From the NCBI RefSeq assembly GCF_012927355.1, contig NZ_JABBGK010000006.1:147377-211376 (forward strand): 64,000 nucleotides of DNA, written 5' to 3'. Below, in pieces: positions 14,483-23,550 of the stretch (positions are counted from its first letter, which is position 1; every line of letters starts with the position of its first letter). Made by a program: the position numbers and the translations under genes. Source of the DNA: Rhizobium terricola. GTDB taxonomy: Bacteria > Pseudomonadota > Alphaproteobacteria > Rhizobiales > Rhizobiaceae. The notes below the pieces were generated by a model, which was given only the letters and a program-made list of their open reading frames with translations, was not told where the DNA came from and searched no databases.

Positions 14483-16144
14483 TCAGTTCGCCTCATAGGT
14501 GATGCGGCCGTCGCAGATGGTGAACACGGGCGCGAGGTCGGCGATCCCCTCGGAGGGACGATCCTCGATGTCGCCCGAGAGAACCACGACGTCGGCGTAG
14601 TAACCCGGCTTCAGCACGCCTTTCCGGTCTTCCATGAACTCGACCCAGGCGCTGGTCCGGGTATAGGCCTTCAGCGTTTCATCCAGTGTCAGGCGGTGGT
14701 CCGGCATGTCTTCGCGCCACGGCGTCCGCGTCATCGCATCGCGAATGCACGACAGCGGCGGAAGGGGCGAGACCGGCCAGTCGGTGGCAAAGACGATCGT
14801 GGCGCCGGCATCGACAAGCGTCTTCCACGCGAAGGCATGCGGCCAGCGTTCCTCGCCAATGTATGTCAGATACGGTTCGAGCGGAAGCCCGGCGGAACCT
14901 GGCGGATGGGTCGGCTGCATGGAGGCAATCGTTCCGAGCTCGGCAAAGCGAGGAACGTCTTGCGGATGGACGACCTCGATGTGTTCGATGCGGTTGCGCC
15001 GGTCGCTCGGGCCATTGGCCTTGCGGGCGGCTTCGTAACCGTCGAGCACCATTCGCACGGCGCCGTCGCCGATCGCATGGACCGCGACCGGCAGCCCGAG
15101 ACGGTCTGCCTCGACGGCAACCCGGTTGAAGTGTTCGGCGGAGAAAAGCGGGTCGCCTTTCCAGCCGGGCTTGTGGGCATAGTCGTCGACGAAGACCGCC
15201 GTCTCGCCTTCGGTGACGCCGTCCATGAAGACCTTGACGAAGTTGCAGCGCAGCTTGTCGCTGTCGAACCGCGCGCGCCAGGCGGCGGCCTTGTCCTCAA
15301 TGTCCGTGAGCGGCATGAAATTCTTCATGTGAAAGGGCATGCGCACGCGGGCGGGAAGACCTTCGGTCTCCTCGATCTCCTTCAGCAGTTCCAGCTGGTA
15401 GAGATTGCCGTCCATGTTCTGGAACGAGGTGATGCCGAGCGAGGCGCAGTAGGCGAGCCCCTGCTTCAGGACGGCGATATCGCCGGCACGCTGGTCCGCC
15501 GTCACGCTTTCCGGCTCGCCGCCCGTGCCGACGCCGAGACCCTCGCGGCCACCGGTCCGGCTCATCACGGCAACCGGGCGCATGGCGTTGGATTCCCGCA
15601 ATTCGCCGTTGGCCAATCCGTCTTCGCCCATGACGATCTCATTGCCGACGCCGACGTCACGGCCGTGCAGGATCCCGGCCCTTTCGAGCGCGATGGTGTT
15701 GGCCCAGGCGGTATGGCGGTCGGGCGCGACCATCATGAAGGGTCGATCGGGGATGATGCGGTCGAGATGATGGCGGGTAACCCGTTCCTCCTCGGAGAGG
15801 ATGGTGTAGTCGGCCGTCTGCGCGACCAGCAGTTCGAGGTCCGGGTTGGCGGCGGCATAGGCGGTGACGGCTTCCTTCAGCGTGTCAAAACCATTGACCC
15901 CGAACAGCGACAATTCGTTGAGCGAGACGGAGCCGCCGAAGATGTGCATGTGGGCTTCATTGAAGCCCGGCATGACGGTTGCGCCTTTGGCATCGATGAT
16001 CCGGGTCGACGGTGTCGCCATCGCCTCGATCTCGGCATTGCCGCCGATCGCCGCAATGCGGTTTCCGACAATCGCCACGGCCTCCGCGCGGGGGAGGGCG
16101 TCGTCCATCGTGAGCACGCGGGCATTGCGAATGATGATATCCAT
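14483..16144 (-). CDS. YtcJ/NfdA-type amidohydrolase, first of a tandem pair
   Basis: 553 residues of the amidohydrolase family 3. The metal motif HMH is at 65-67 (PGFNEAHMHIFG), with further metal or active-site candidates in HAIGDGAVRMVLDGYE, RNRIEHIEVVHPQDVPRF and FATDWPVSPLPPL. The family includes YtcJ and the N-substituted formamide deformylase NfdA, which is of similar size. There is no signal peptide, so it acts in the cytoplasm. It is strongly similar to the next gene upstream (16267-17940), so the pair arose by duplication. It is encoded in one operon with a polyamine-type importer, which suggests an imported N-substituted amide as substrate; this is inference. Confidence 0.82.
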   Translation of the reverse strand: MDIIIRNARVLTMDDALPRAEAVAIVGNRIAAIGGNAEIEAMATPSTRIIDAKGATVMPGFNEAHMHIFGGSVSLNELSLFGVNGFDTLKEAVTAYAAANPDLELLVAQTADYTILSEEERVTRHHLDRIIPDRPFMMVAPDRHTAWANTIALERAGILHGRDVGVGNEIVMGEDGLANGELRESNAMRPVAVMSRTGGREGLGVGTGGEPESVTADQRAGDIAVLKQGLAYCASLGITSFQNMDGNLYQLELLKEIEETEGLPARVRMPFHMKNFMPLTDIEDKAAAWRARFDSDKLRCNFVKVFMDGVTEGETAVFVDDYAHKPGWKGDPLFSAEHFNRVAVEADRLGLPVAVHAIGDGAVRMVLDGYEAARKANGPSDRRNRIEHIEVVHPQDVPRFAELGTIASMQPTHPPGSAGLPLEPYLTYIGEERWPHAFAWKTLVDAGATIVFATDWPVSPLPPLSCIRDAMTRTPWREDMPDHRLTLDETLKAYTRTSAWVEFMEDRKGVLKPGYYADVVVLSGDIEDRPSEGIADLAPVFTICDGRITYEAN

Positions 16145-16266
16145 GGCGCTGTTCCGTTTCGTCTCTTCTTGTTGTTCCGGCGGCGCGCCGGGCCGGCCGC
16201 GCGCAATGGCGGCAATTCAGCCGGGGACGGGAGCGGTGACGCATCCCGTGCTCCGATCGCGGGCGG

Positions 16267-17940
16267 TCAGGCCGCCTGGTGGGTGATGCGGCCGTCGCAG
16301 ATCGTGACCGCGGCGCGGACCGTGTCCATGATCTTTTCCGGTGCGACCTGCTCGATGTCGTGGGTGAGGACCACGACGTCGGCGAGGAAGCCGGGCTTCA
16401 GCTTGCCCTTGCGGTCTTCCATGAATTCGACCCAGGCGCCGATGGCGGTATAGGCTTCGAGCGACTCTTCCAGCGTGAAGCGCTGGTCGGTGAGGCCTTC
16501 CTTCCACAGCTTGCGGGTCATGGCATCCTGGATGCACTGGAAGGGCGAAACCGGCGATACCGGCCAGTCGGAGGCGAAGACGACCGGCGCGCCGGCCTCC
16601 TTCATCGTGCGCCAGGCATAGGCATATTCCCAGCGGTCCTCGCCGATGCGGGCATCGGTCGGCTCCAGCGGGAAGCAGGTGCCGCCAGGGACGTGAACCG
16701 GCTGCATCGAGGCCACGACGCCGAGCTCCCTGAAACGCGGGAGGTCGGTCGGATCGATGATCTCGATGTGCTCGATGCGGTGGCGGAGATCCTGCTTGCC
16801 GTTCGCCTTGATGGCGGCCTCGTAGCCGTCGAGCGTCTGGCGGATGGCGGCGCTGCCGATCGCATGGACGGCAATTTGCAGGCCGAGCGCATCAGCCTTC
16901 GTGGCGATGGCATTGAACGCCTCGGCGGTGAAAAGCGGCTCGTAGGTGTAGCCCGGACGATCGCCGTAGCCTTCCAGCATGAAGGCGGTCTGGCTGTCGA
17001 GGACGCCGTCCATGAAGACCTTGACGAAGTCGCCGCGGACCATGTCGGTGGCGAACTCCTTCTTCCATTCCGCTGCCTTGTCGAGTTCGGCGAGATCCAT
17101 GAAATTCTTCATGTGGAAGGGAATGCGGATGCGGCAGGGCAGTTCGCCCGACTGCTCCAGGTCGCGCATCAGGCGCAGCTGGTAGTGGTTGCCGTCGAAG
17201 TTCTGGATCGAGGTGACGCCCCAGGAGGCGCAGTATTCCAGGCCGCTCTTGAGGATCGCCCGGTCGAGGGCATATTGTTCGGGCGTGACGTTTTCCGGAT
17301 CCATGCCGGTCACCATGCCGAGTTCCTCGCGGCCGCCGGTCGAGGCGAGTGCGGACACCGGTCCGAAGGCGTTGCCTTCACGCAGTTCGCCGCTGGCCAT
17401 GCCGTCGGCGCCCATCACCACCTCGTTGCCGACGCCGACATCCTTGCCATGCAGCAGGCCGGCCTTTTCCAGCGCGGCGGTGTTGGCCCAGGCCGTGTGA
17501 TGGTCAGGGGCGAACATCATGAACGGGCGATCCGGCAGGATCGCGTCGAGATGATGGCGAGTGACGGATTCGTCAAGCGAGATGATCGAGTAGTCGGCCG
17601 AGAAGCCCATCAGCAGCGGCTCGTCGGGATTGGCCGCGGCATAGGCCTGCATCGCTTCCTTCAGGGCCTCGAAGCCATGGACACCGTGGAGGTTGAGCTG
17701 GCGCAGCGAAACCGAGCCCGGGAAGATGTGCATGTGGGCCTCGTTGAAGCCCGGCAGGACCGTCTTGCCCCCGGCATCGATCACTTGCGTTTCAGGGCCG
17801 GCCAGCGCCCTGATCTCATCGTTGCTGCCGACGGCAAGGACGCGATTGCCGGCAAGGGCGACGGCCTCCGCTCTCGGGGCGGCTTCGTCCATGGTCAGCA
17901 CGCGGGCATTGCGGATGATGAGATCGGCGGTCTTGGGCAT
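16267..17940 (-). CDS. YtcJ/NfdA-type amidohydrolase, second of a tandem pair
   Basis: 557 residues with the same layout as its neighbour: HMH at 69-71 (GFNEAHMHIFPGSVSL), HAIGSAAIRQTLDGYE, RHRIEHIEIIDPTDLPRF and FASDWPVSPVSPFQ. Long stretches between these motifs also match the paralogue, including a nearly identical FMMxAPDxHTAWANT segment. The 122-bp gap between the two genes has no clear promoter or terminator. Keeping both copies suggests two related substrates. Confidence 0.82.
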   Translation of the reverse strand: MPKTADLIIRNARVLTMDEAAPRAEAVALAGNRVLAVGSNDEIRALAGPETQVIDAGGKTVLPGFNEAHMHIFPGSVSLRQLNLHGVHGFEALKEAMQAYAAANPDEPLLMGFSADYSIISLDESVTRHHLDAILPDRPFMMFAPDHHTAWANTAALEKAGLLHGKDVGVGNEVVMGADGMASGELREGNAFGPVSALASTGGREELGMVTGMDPENVTPEQYALDRAILKSGLEYCASWGVTSIQNFDGNHYQLRLMRDLEQSGELPCRIRIPFHMKNFMDLAELDKAAEWKKEFATDMVRGDFVKVFMDGVLDSQTAFMLEGYGDRPGYTYEPLFTAEAFNAIATKADALGLQIAVHAIGSAAIRQTLDGYEAAIKANGKQDLRHRIEHIEIIDPTDLPRFRELGVVASMQPVHVPGGTCFPLEPTDARIGEDRWEYAYAWRTMKEAGAPVVFASDWPVSPVSPFQCIQDAMTRKLWKEGLTDQRFTLEESLEAYTAIGAWVEFMEDRKGKLKPGFLADVVVLTHDIEQVAPEKIMDTVRAAVTICDGRITHQAA

Positions 17941-17973
17941 GATGTCAGTCCTGGATGAATAGGTGTCTGGCGG

Positions 17974-19155
17974 TCAGGCGCTGATGCGGCTGAGAGCGCG
18001 GAAGAAGGCGAAGTTGTCCTGCTTGAGTTCGTCATCGAGCGGATTGGGCTGCGACGAGAGCTTGACGATGACAGTCTCGGTCGACGGGTCGACATAGAGC
18101 CACTGGCCGTGAATGCCGATGGCACAGAAGGCGCCGTCCGCTTCCCCGGTCTGGTACCACTTGCTGCGGTAGCGGCCGTTCGGCAGCATCGTCGGCTGGC
18201 TCGCGGCCCAGGCCTTCGGATCGCCGGCGGTCTTCATGTCCTCGACCCAGGCCGTAGAGACGACCTGACGGTCTTCGGCGCGGCCGCCGTCGAGCAGCAT
18301 CTGGCCGACGCGGGCGAGATCGCGGGCCGTGACGCAGACGCCACCGGCCGAGCGGGCCGTTCCCGCACCGTCGACGCTGACGAGGGCGTGGTTCTTCGCG
18401 CCGAGCGGCTTCCAGAGCAAGTCCGAAAACAGGTCGGCATAGCGCCGGCCGCTCGCCCGTTCGATCAGGATGCCGAGCAGGTCGGAATTGGGCGATGCGT
18501 AGTAGAAGGGGCCACCATGCGGGCGATCGGCCTTCTGCAGGGTCATTAGGAACTCGGTGAGCGTCTCGACGGGAGCGCCCGGCTCGGACGGGTTCCACAG
18601 CGTCGAGCGACGATAACGGGCAAAGGCGCCGTCCTTGTTGAGGTAGGCCTCGTCGAAGTCGAGGCTGACGCGCATGTCGAGCACGTCACGATAGGTGCAG
18701 TCGCCATAGGCGGAGCCCTTCGCTTCGGGCACCAGATCGACGACCGGGCGGTCCGGATCGACGATGCCCTGTTCTTCAAGGCCGGCCGAGACGAGGGCGG
18801 TTAGCGACTTGCTGACGGAAAAGACGATGTGGCGGGCGTTGACGTCGGCGTGCGGCGCATAGTGTTCTGCGACGATCCGGCCGCCCTTCATGAGCACGAA
18901 GGCGTCGGTATGGGCGTGGTCGAGGAAGGCGCGGGCATTGGTCGTGCCGGCAAGCCCGGTCTCGAGCGGCAGGTCGAGCAAGGGAGAGGATGAAAGCGCT
19001 GTTTCGGGCGTTTCGGCAGCGGCGCGGATCTCGGTGGTCGGCACCATCTCGCGCAGGTTCTGGAAGCTCCACCGGCTGAACGGGGCGGTGCGCCAGTTGG
19101 CGATCGTCACGTCGCGGCGTTCGAAGCCGTGGGTCGTCTTGAATTCGGTGGTCAT
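17974..19155 (-). CDS. Serine hydrolase of the beta-lactamase/esterase EstB family
   Basis: 393 residues. The SxxK motif S113-V-S-K116 (IVFSVSKSLTA) gives the nucleophile and general base. A Tyr-containing second motif lies in FYYASPNSDLLG, and HGQ in GIHGQWLYVDP is in the position of the third motif. There is no signal peptide, so it is probably a cytoplasmic esterase or amidase and not a periplasmic beta-lactamase. It lies between the transporter genes and the amidohydrolases in the same operon. Confidence 0.82.
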   Translation of the reverse strand: MTTEFKTTHGFERRDVTIANWRTAPFSRWSFQNLREMVPTTEIRAAAETPETALSSSPLLDLPLETGLAGTTNARAFLDHAHTDAFVLMKGGRIVAEHYAPHADVNARHIVFSVSKSLTALVSAGLEEQGIVDPDRPVVDLVPEAKGSAYGDCTYRDVLDMRVSLDFDEAYLNKDGAFARYRRSTLWNPSEPGAPVETLTEFLMTLQKADRPHGGPFYYASPNSDLLGILIERASGRRYADLFSDLLWKPLGAKNHALVSVDGAGTARSAGGVCVTARDLARVGQMLLDGGRAEDRQVVSTAWVEDMKTAGDPKAWAASQPTMLPNGRYRSKWYQTGEADGAFCAIGIHGQWLYVDPSTETVIVKLSSQPNPLDDELKQDNFAFFRALSRISA

Positions 19156-19226
19156 GGAGCGTGTTCCCGTAAACGGGAGAGCCGCGAGGCTCCCCCGTCT
19201 TCATGCAAATATCGATATGGGCCGGG

Positions 19227-20261
19227 TTACTTCTGAACTTCGGTCCAGATCTTGGTGTAGAGTTCCTGGACTTCCGGCTTGCAGGCGAGGTTGAACTTGC
19301 CTGCTGCCTTGGCCGATTCCGGAATGTTGACTTCCGGAGCGGTCTTCATGTCTTCCGGCATGAAAGCGTCCGAGCCCTTGATGCCGTTCGCATAGCGGGC
19401 GAAGGCCGAGAGCATGGCGGCGTTTTCCGGGTCCATGATGAAGTTGAGGAACAGCTTGGCGTTGTCGACGTTCTTGGCGTCCTTCAGGATGGCGGCGTTG
19501 TCCATCCAGATCGGGTAGCCTTCCTTCGGGTAGCCGTAGACGATGTTCGGGTTGGCGAGACGGCCGCGGAAGGTTGCGCCGTTCCAGTCGACCGAAGCGG
19601 CGAGGTCGCCCTTCGTGTACTTCTCGACCGTACCGTAGTCCATCGAGATCCACTTCGGCTTGGCGGCGACCAGCAGGTCGCGGGCCTTTTTCAGGACGGT
19701 CAGGTCGCCGGTGCAGGGCTCGCCGCCGGCATAGGTGACGACCATGTGCATGACGTCCGACATTTCCGGAACGACGTTGACCTTGCCGACCAGCTCAGCC
19801 GGCGGGTCGAGGAAGATGGCAGACGTGTTCGGGTCGCCGGAGTAGACGGACTTGTCGACGGCGATGCCGGTCGTGCCCCACTGCCACGGAACCGAGTAGT
19901 GGCGGCCCGGATCGAACGGCACGTCAACCCACTGCGGATCGACATTCTTGAAGTTTTCCAGCTGGTCCGGACGGGATTCGAGCAGCAGGCCTTCGCCGAT
20001 GAAGATAGGCATGGCGCTGGCTGAGGGAACGACGATGTCGAAGCCGTGACCGCCCTGGCGGATCTTGGCAAGCGCGGTGTCATTGCTGTCGTAGTCGGTA
20101 AGCGTCACCTTGACCTTGTAGGCCTCCTCGAACTTCTTGATGAGCTCGGGGTTGGTGTAATTGCCCCAGTTGTAGATGTTGAGTTCGCCGTCCGCGTGGG
20201 CGATCGCCGCGGAGGCCATCAGGGCCACCAGGCTGGCGGCAAGCTTCAGGGTATGCTTCAT
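19227..20261 (-). CDS. Polyamine-type ABC importer, periplasmic binding protein (PotD/PotF-like)
   Basis: 344 residues. The signal peptide covers about residues 1-23 (MKHTLKLAASLVALMASAAIAHA), and the mature protein begins DGELNIYNWGNYTNPELIKKF, the hallmark of PotD/PotF. The ATG at 20261 is preferred over a GTG at 20270 because AGGAG lies 8-9 nt upstream of it. The specific amine is unknown. It is the fourth gene of the operon (ATPase, permease, permease, binding protein), with an 18-nt gap to the permease gene. Confidence 0.9.
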   Translation of the reverse strand: MKHTLKLAASLVALMASAAIAHADGELNIYNWGNYTNPELIKKFEEAYKVKVTLTDYDSNDTALAKIRQGGHGFDIVVPSASAMPIFIGEGLLLESRPDQLENFKNVDPQWVDVPFDPGRHYSVPWQWGTTGIAVDKSVYSGDPNTSAIFLDPPAELVGKVNVVPEMSDVMHMVVTYAGGEPCTGDLTVLKKARDLLVAAKPKWISMDYGTVEKYTKGDLAASVDWNGATFRGRLANPNIVYGYPKEGYPIWMDNAAILKDAKNVDNAKLFLNFIMDPENAAMLSAFARYANGIKGSDAFMPEDMKTAPEVNIPESAKAAGKFNLACKPEVQELYTKIWTEVQK

Positions 20262-20278
20262 GGTTCCCACTCCTGTGT

Positions 20279-21088
20279 TTACTCGGTTTTTTGATTGGGT
20301 CTGCTGAGGAAGAAGAAGATCGTGACAACCGCCAGCGACAGCAGCAGAAACACTGTCGAGATGGCATTCATTTCCGGCGTGATGGACCGGCGCAATTGGC
20401 CCAGCATGTAGGTCGGGAGGGTGTCCTGACCGCCGGATTTCACGAATTCGGTGATCACCACGTCATCCAGCGAGATGACGAAAGCCAGCATCACGCCGGC
20501 GAGGATGCCGGGCCAGAGAAGCGGCAGGGTGACATAGCGGAAGACCTTGAACGGGGTAGCGTAGAGATCGGCTGCAGCCCGTTCGAGGGCGAGATCCATG
20601 CTTTCGAGACGGGCACGGATCGGCAGATAGGCAAAGGGAATGCAGAAGGCCGTATGGGCCATGATCAGGTAGCCGAGGCCGGAATAGCCGCTCCAGACCT
20701 TGATGCGCGAGAAGAAGATCAGCAGGGCGACCGCGGTGACGATTTCCGGCACCATCAGCGGCATGTTGATGAAGGAATACTTGAAGGTCAGGCCGCGATA
20801 GGGCGCGGTCCGGGTCGTGGCGATCGCCGCTAGCGTGGCGGCGGCCGTCGCGACGATCGCGGCGATGCCGGCAATCTCGACCGAGCGGATCGAGGATTCG
20901 ATCACCTGGCTGTTGTTCCAGGCCGCCGCGAACCAGCGCAGCGAAAAGCCTTCCCACTTGGCGATCGACGTGCCCGAGTTGAAGGCAAAGACGACCAGGG
21001 TGAAGATCGGCACGTAGAGGATCGCGAAGCAGATCATCGCGATGGTGGCAAAGCCCGGCTGGACGCGGACGTCGAAACGCTTATGCAT
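20279..21088 (-). CDS. Polyamine-type ABC importer, permease (PotC/PotI-like)
   Basis: 269 residues with six predicted membrane helices and the EAA loop LERAAADLYATPFKVFRYVT followed by LPLLWPGILAGVMLAFVISLDD. The start at 21088 (MHKRFDVR) follows GGGAGG and overlaps the previous permease stop by 8 nt. It pairs with the permease at 21081-22001. Confidence 0.9.
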   Translation of the reverse strand: MHKRFDVRVQPGFATIAMICFAILYVPIFTLVVFAFNSGTSIAKWEGFSLRWFAAAWNNSQVIESSIRSVEIAGIAAIVATAAATLAAIATTRTAPYRGLTFKYSFINMPLMVPEIVTAVALLIFFSRIKVWSGYSGLGYLIMAHTAFCIPFAYLPIRARLESMDLALERAAADLYATPFKVFRYVTLPLLWPGILAGVMLAFVISLDDVVITEFVKSGGQDTLPTYMLGQLRRSITPEMNAISTVFLLLSLAVVTIFFFLSRPNQKTE

Positions 21089-22001
21089 GGCCGCCTCCCG
21101 TCTTTCCGGCATTCTTCACGTAGTAGAGCATTGCTGCCAGCACGATGATGACGAGGGTGATGGAGAGCGAGGCGCCGAGTGGCCAGTTGCGGCCCTGGCC
21201 GAACTGAAGCTCGATCAGGTTGCCGATCATCAGGTTCTTGCCGCCGCCGAGGATGCGCGGAATGACGTAGGACGACAGCGCCGGGATGAAGACCAGGATC
21301 GATCCGGCGATGATGCCGGGCTTGACCAGCGGGATGATGATCCGGCGCAGCACCTGGAAACGGGTCGCATAGAGGTCGTAGCCCGCTTCGACGAGCCGGA
21401 AGTCGAGCTTTTCCATGCTGGCATAGAGCGGCAGCACCATCAGCGGCAGATGCACATAGGCCATGCCGAGCAGGATGGCGAAGTCGGTGTAGAGCATCTG
21501 GATCGGCGCGGAAATGATGCCGAGCTTCATCAGGAGGGTGTTCACCAGGCCTTCGTTGCGGATCATTTCCTGGATCGCGAAGCCGCGGATCAGCATGTTG
21601 GTCCAGAACGGAATGGTGATCAGGAAGAGCCAGACCTGGCGCAGATGGGCCGGACGGCTGGCGATGAAGTAGGCCGTCGGGAAACCCAGAACCAGCGACA
21701 GGATCGTGGTGGCGGTCGCCAGCTTGATCGAGCGCCAGAGGATGCTGACATGGGCGTCAGCGAGCGACAGCGTGTTGTCGAAGATGTCGCGCTCGAGGAA
21801 AACCTTGAACCAGGCTTCCGTCGAGAATTCCCATTTCACGTCGCCATAGTTGCCGGGAGCGAGAAAGGAATAGACCAGGACGATGAGGAGGGGGCCGACG
21901 CCGGCGATGGCGATCAGGGCCAGGGCCGGCGTGCTCAGCAGCCAGCGATTGACGATGTCCTTGCGTTTTGCCGCTGCAGCGGCTTCGGCTGCGGTGCTCA
22001 T
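21081..22001 (-). CDS. Polyamine-type ABC importer, permease (PotB/PotH-like)
   Basis: 306 residues with six membrane helices. The EAA loop is VEAGYDLYATRFQVLRRIII, followed by [20 protein letters not shown]. The N-terminal cytoplasmic segment is Ala-rich. It starts 4 nt after the ATPase stop (22006), so translation is coupled. Confidence 0.9.
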   Translation of the reverse strand: MSTAAEAAAAAKRKDIVNRWLLSTPALALIAIAGVGPLLIVLVYSFLAPGNYGDVKWEFSTEAWFKVFLERDIFDNTLSLADAHVSILWRSIKLATATTILSLVLGFPTAYFIASRPAHLRQVWLFLITIPFWTNMLIRGFAIQEMIRNEGLVNTLLMKLGIISAPIQMLYTDFAILLGMAYVHLPLMVLPLYASMEKLDFRLVEAGYDLYATRFQVLRRIIIPLVKPGIIAGSILVFIPALSSYVIPRILGGGKNLMIGNLIELQFGQGRNWPLGASLSITLVIIVLAAMLYYVKNAGKTGGGHA

Positions 22002-22005
22002 ACCG

Positions 22006-23103
22006 TCAGTCCCTCAGGATCTGGGCTGCCCGCAGCCCGAGGCGAACCGCGACGCGCGAGCCCTTGTCGTGCGGTACCGTGCCCTGTCGCATGTTCTGCT
22101 CGCGCACGACGAAGGTCTCGCCGTTGTCGAGCCGGACATGAAAATGGGTGTCCGTGCCGAAATAGATGGCATCCACCAGCTCGCCGTCGAAGCTGCCGGT
22201 ACCGGGATCGCCGAGCGAGGCGTGTTCCGGCCGGATGACGACCGTGACCTTGCCGGATGGCGAGCCTTCACCGGGCAGCGAGGCATCGATGACCGAACCG
22301 GAGGCGAGCCGCACGGTGCCGGTCTCTTCCTTGAGTTCGACGATCTCGCCGGCCAGGAAATTTGATTCACCGATAAAGTCGGCGACGAAGCGATCGGCCG
22401 GACGCTCGTAGATCTCGTGTGCGGAACCGACCTGGCGGACCTCGCCGTTCGACATGACCGCGATGCGGTCCGACATGGTCAGCGCTTCTTCCTGGTCGTG
22501 GGTGACGAAGATGAAGGTGATGCCGGTTTCGGCCTGGACGCGTTTCAGTTCGATCTGCATTTCCTTGCGGAGCTTGTAGTCGAGGGCCGAAAGCGGTTCA
22601 TCGAGCAGGAGAACCTTCGGCTTTGGGGCGAGCGCGCGAGCGAGTGCCACGCGCTGCTGCTGGCCGCCGGAGATCTGGCTGACCTGCCTGTCCTTCATCC
22701 GTTCCATGTGCACGAGGGCGAGCATCTCGTCGACGCGCGCCTTGATCTCCGCTGCGGGCCGGCCGAGCATCTTCAGGCCGAAGCCGATGTTCTCCGCCAC
22801 CGTCATGTGCGGGAAAAGCGCATAGGACTGGAAGACGGTGTTGACCGGGCGCTTGAACGGCGGCAGCGGTGCGATGTCCTCGCCGTTGAGCAGGATTTCG
22901 CCCTTGGTCGGGAAGTCGAAGCCGGCGATCAGCCGGAGGAGGGTGGTCTTGCCGCAGCCGGAAGGTCCGAGCAGCGTGAAAAATTCGTTTTCCCGGATGG
23001 TCAGGAAGACCGAGTCCAATGCGGTCACCTGGGCGTTGCCGTAACCGTAGACGCGACTGACGCCCCGGATTTCAATCGCGGCCTTCTTCGATGTCGAACT
23101 CAA
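22006..23103 (-). CDS. Polyamine-type ABC importer, ATPase (PotA/PotG-like)
   Basis: 365 residues. Walker A is GPSGCGKTT, the signature [14 protein letters not shown] and Walker [13 protein letters not shown]; a C-terminal TOBE regulatory domain (about 270-365) includes [14 protein letters not shown]. It is the first gene of the leftward operon. A perfect sigma-54 promoter (23203-23217) lies 100 nt upstream, so expression probably requires RpoN and an activator such as a nitrogen regulator. Confidence 0.92.
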   Translation of the reverse strand: MSSTSKKAAIEIRGVSRVYGYGNAQVTALDSVFLTIRENEFFTLLGPSGCGKTTLLRLIAGFDFPTKGEILLNGEDIAPLPPFKRPVNTVFQSYALFPHMTVAENIGFGLKMLGRPAAEIKARVDEMLALVHMERMKDRQVSQISGGQQQRVALARALAPKPKVLLLDEPLSALDYKLRKEMQIELKRVQAETGITFIFVTHDQEEALTMSDRIAVMSNGEVRQVGSAHEIYERPADRFVADFIGESNFLAGEIVELKEETGTVRLASGSVIDASLPGEGSPSGKVTVVIRPEHASLGDPGTGSFDGELVDAIYFGTDTHFHVRLDNGETFVVREQNMRQGTVPHDKGSRVAVRLGLRAAQILRD

Positions 23104-23202
23104 GAAATATCCCCAATTTCTAATGGAATTTCCGTCACTGTTTCACTTCCGGCGGGTTCCGACAAGAGAGCGGAACGGCTCCGTTTACCGGTTACGAACG
23201 AC

Positions 23203-23217
23203 GCAATAAGTGTGCCA
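23203..23217 (-). promoter_or_regulatory. Sigma-54 promoter of the leftward transporter/amidohydrolase operon
   Basis: Read on the minus strand: TGGCAC (23217-23212), 5 nt, TTGC (23206-23203). This is an exact match to the RpoN core TGGCAC-N5-TTGC, including the invariant GG and GC. It faces the potA-like gene whose start is at 23103. No enhancer-binding protein gene is in the window. Confidence 0.75.
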
Positions 23218-23373
23218 CGCGCTGCAAAATGACCTGATCCTCCCGTTCATTCCCGTTCCCCGCGGCATTTCCTGCTGTTCGCGATCTTAATCCACGCGAT
23301 CGGCGGTGCCGCTTCTCCTTCCGGACCCTCCAGTCCGATCCAGCCCGAGGGCAGGATTTTGGCATGTTGCCTC

Positions 23374-23397
23374 AAAATTGGTCGTTTGACCATTTTT
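23374..23397. promoter_or_regulatory. Inverted-repeat operator or enhancer site
   Basis: TGGTC (23379-23383), GTTT, GACCA (23388-23392), extended by AAAA on the left and TTTT on the right, so that 9 of 10 positions in each arm pair. It is about 160 bp upstream of the sigma-54 -24 element and about 155 bp upstream of the amidase start. It could be an activator site for the sigma-54 promoter or a TetR/GntR-type operator. Confidence 0.5.
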
Positions 23398-23550
23398 ATT
23401 TCAGGCATCCCCACGCTTTTGCTGAAGGCATAGCCGGAACGGTCGTCAGCGCAGTCCGGGCGCCTTGACGGCGCCTGCGGCAGGCATTGAGATGGCGGGC
23501 GGCGGATTGATGCTCCGTACGATCCGTTCCCGTCCGATGCGAGGTTTCCC

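Larger units (their letters stand above)
23104..23550. other. Regulatory region between the divergent transporter/hydrolase and amidase operons
   Basis: 447 bp without a convincing gene. A 101-codon minus-strand frame at 23247-23552 looks non-coding. The region holds the sigma-54 promoter for the leftward operon (23203-23217) and a long inverted repeat (23374-23397). No sigma-70 promoter for the amidase was evident by eye. Confidence 0.7.

Noticed and set aside
14477..17958. Very long plus-strand frames opposite the amidohydrolase genes (559 and 658 codons)
   Set aside because: High-GC antisense shadows: rich in Arg, Asp, Gly and Val runs with no domain, while the minus strand encodes well-conserved enzymes.
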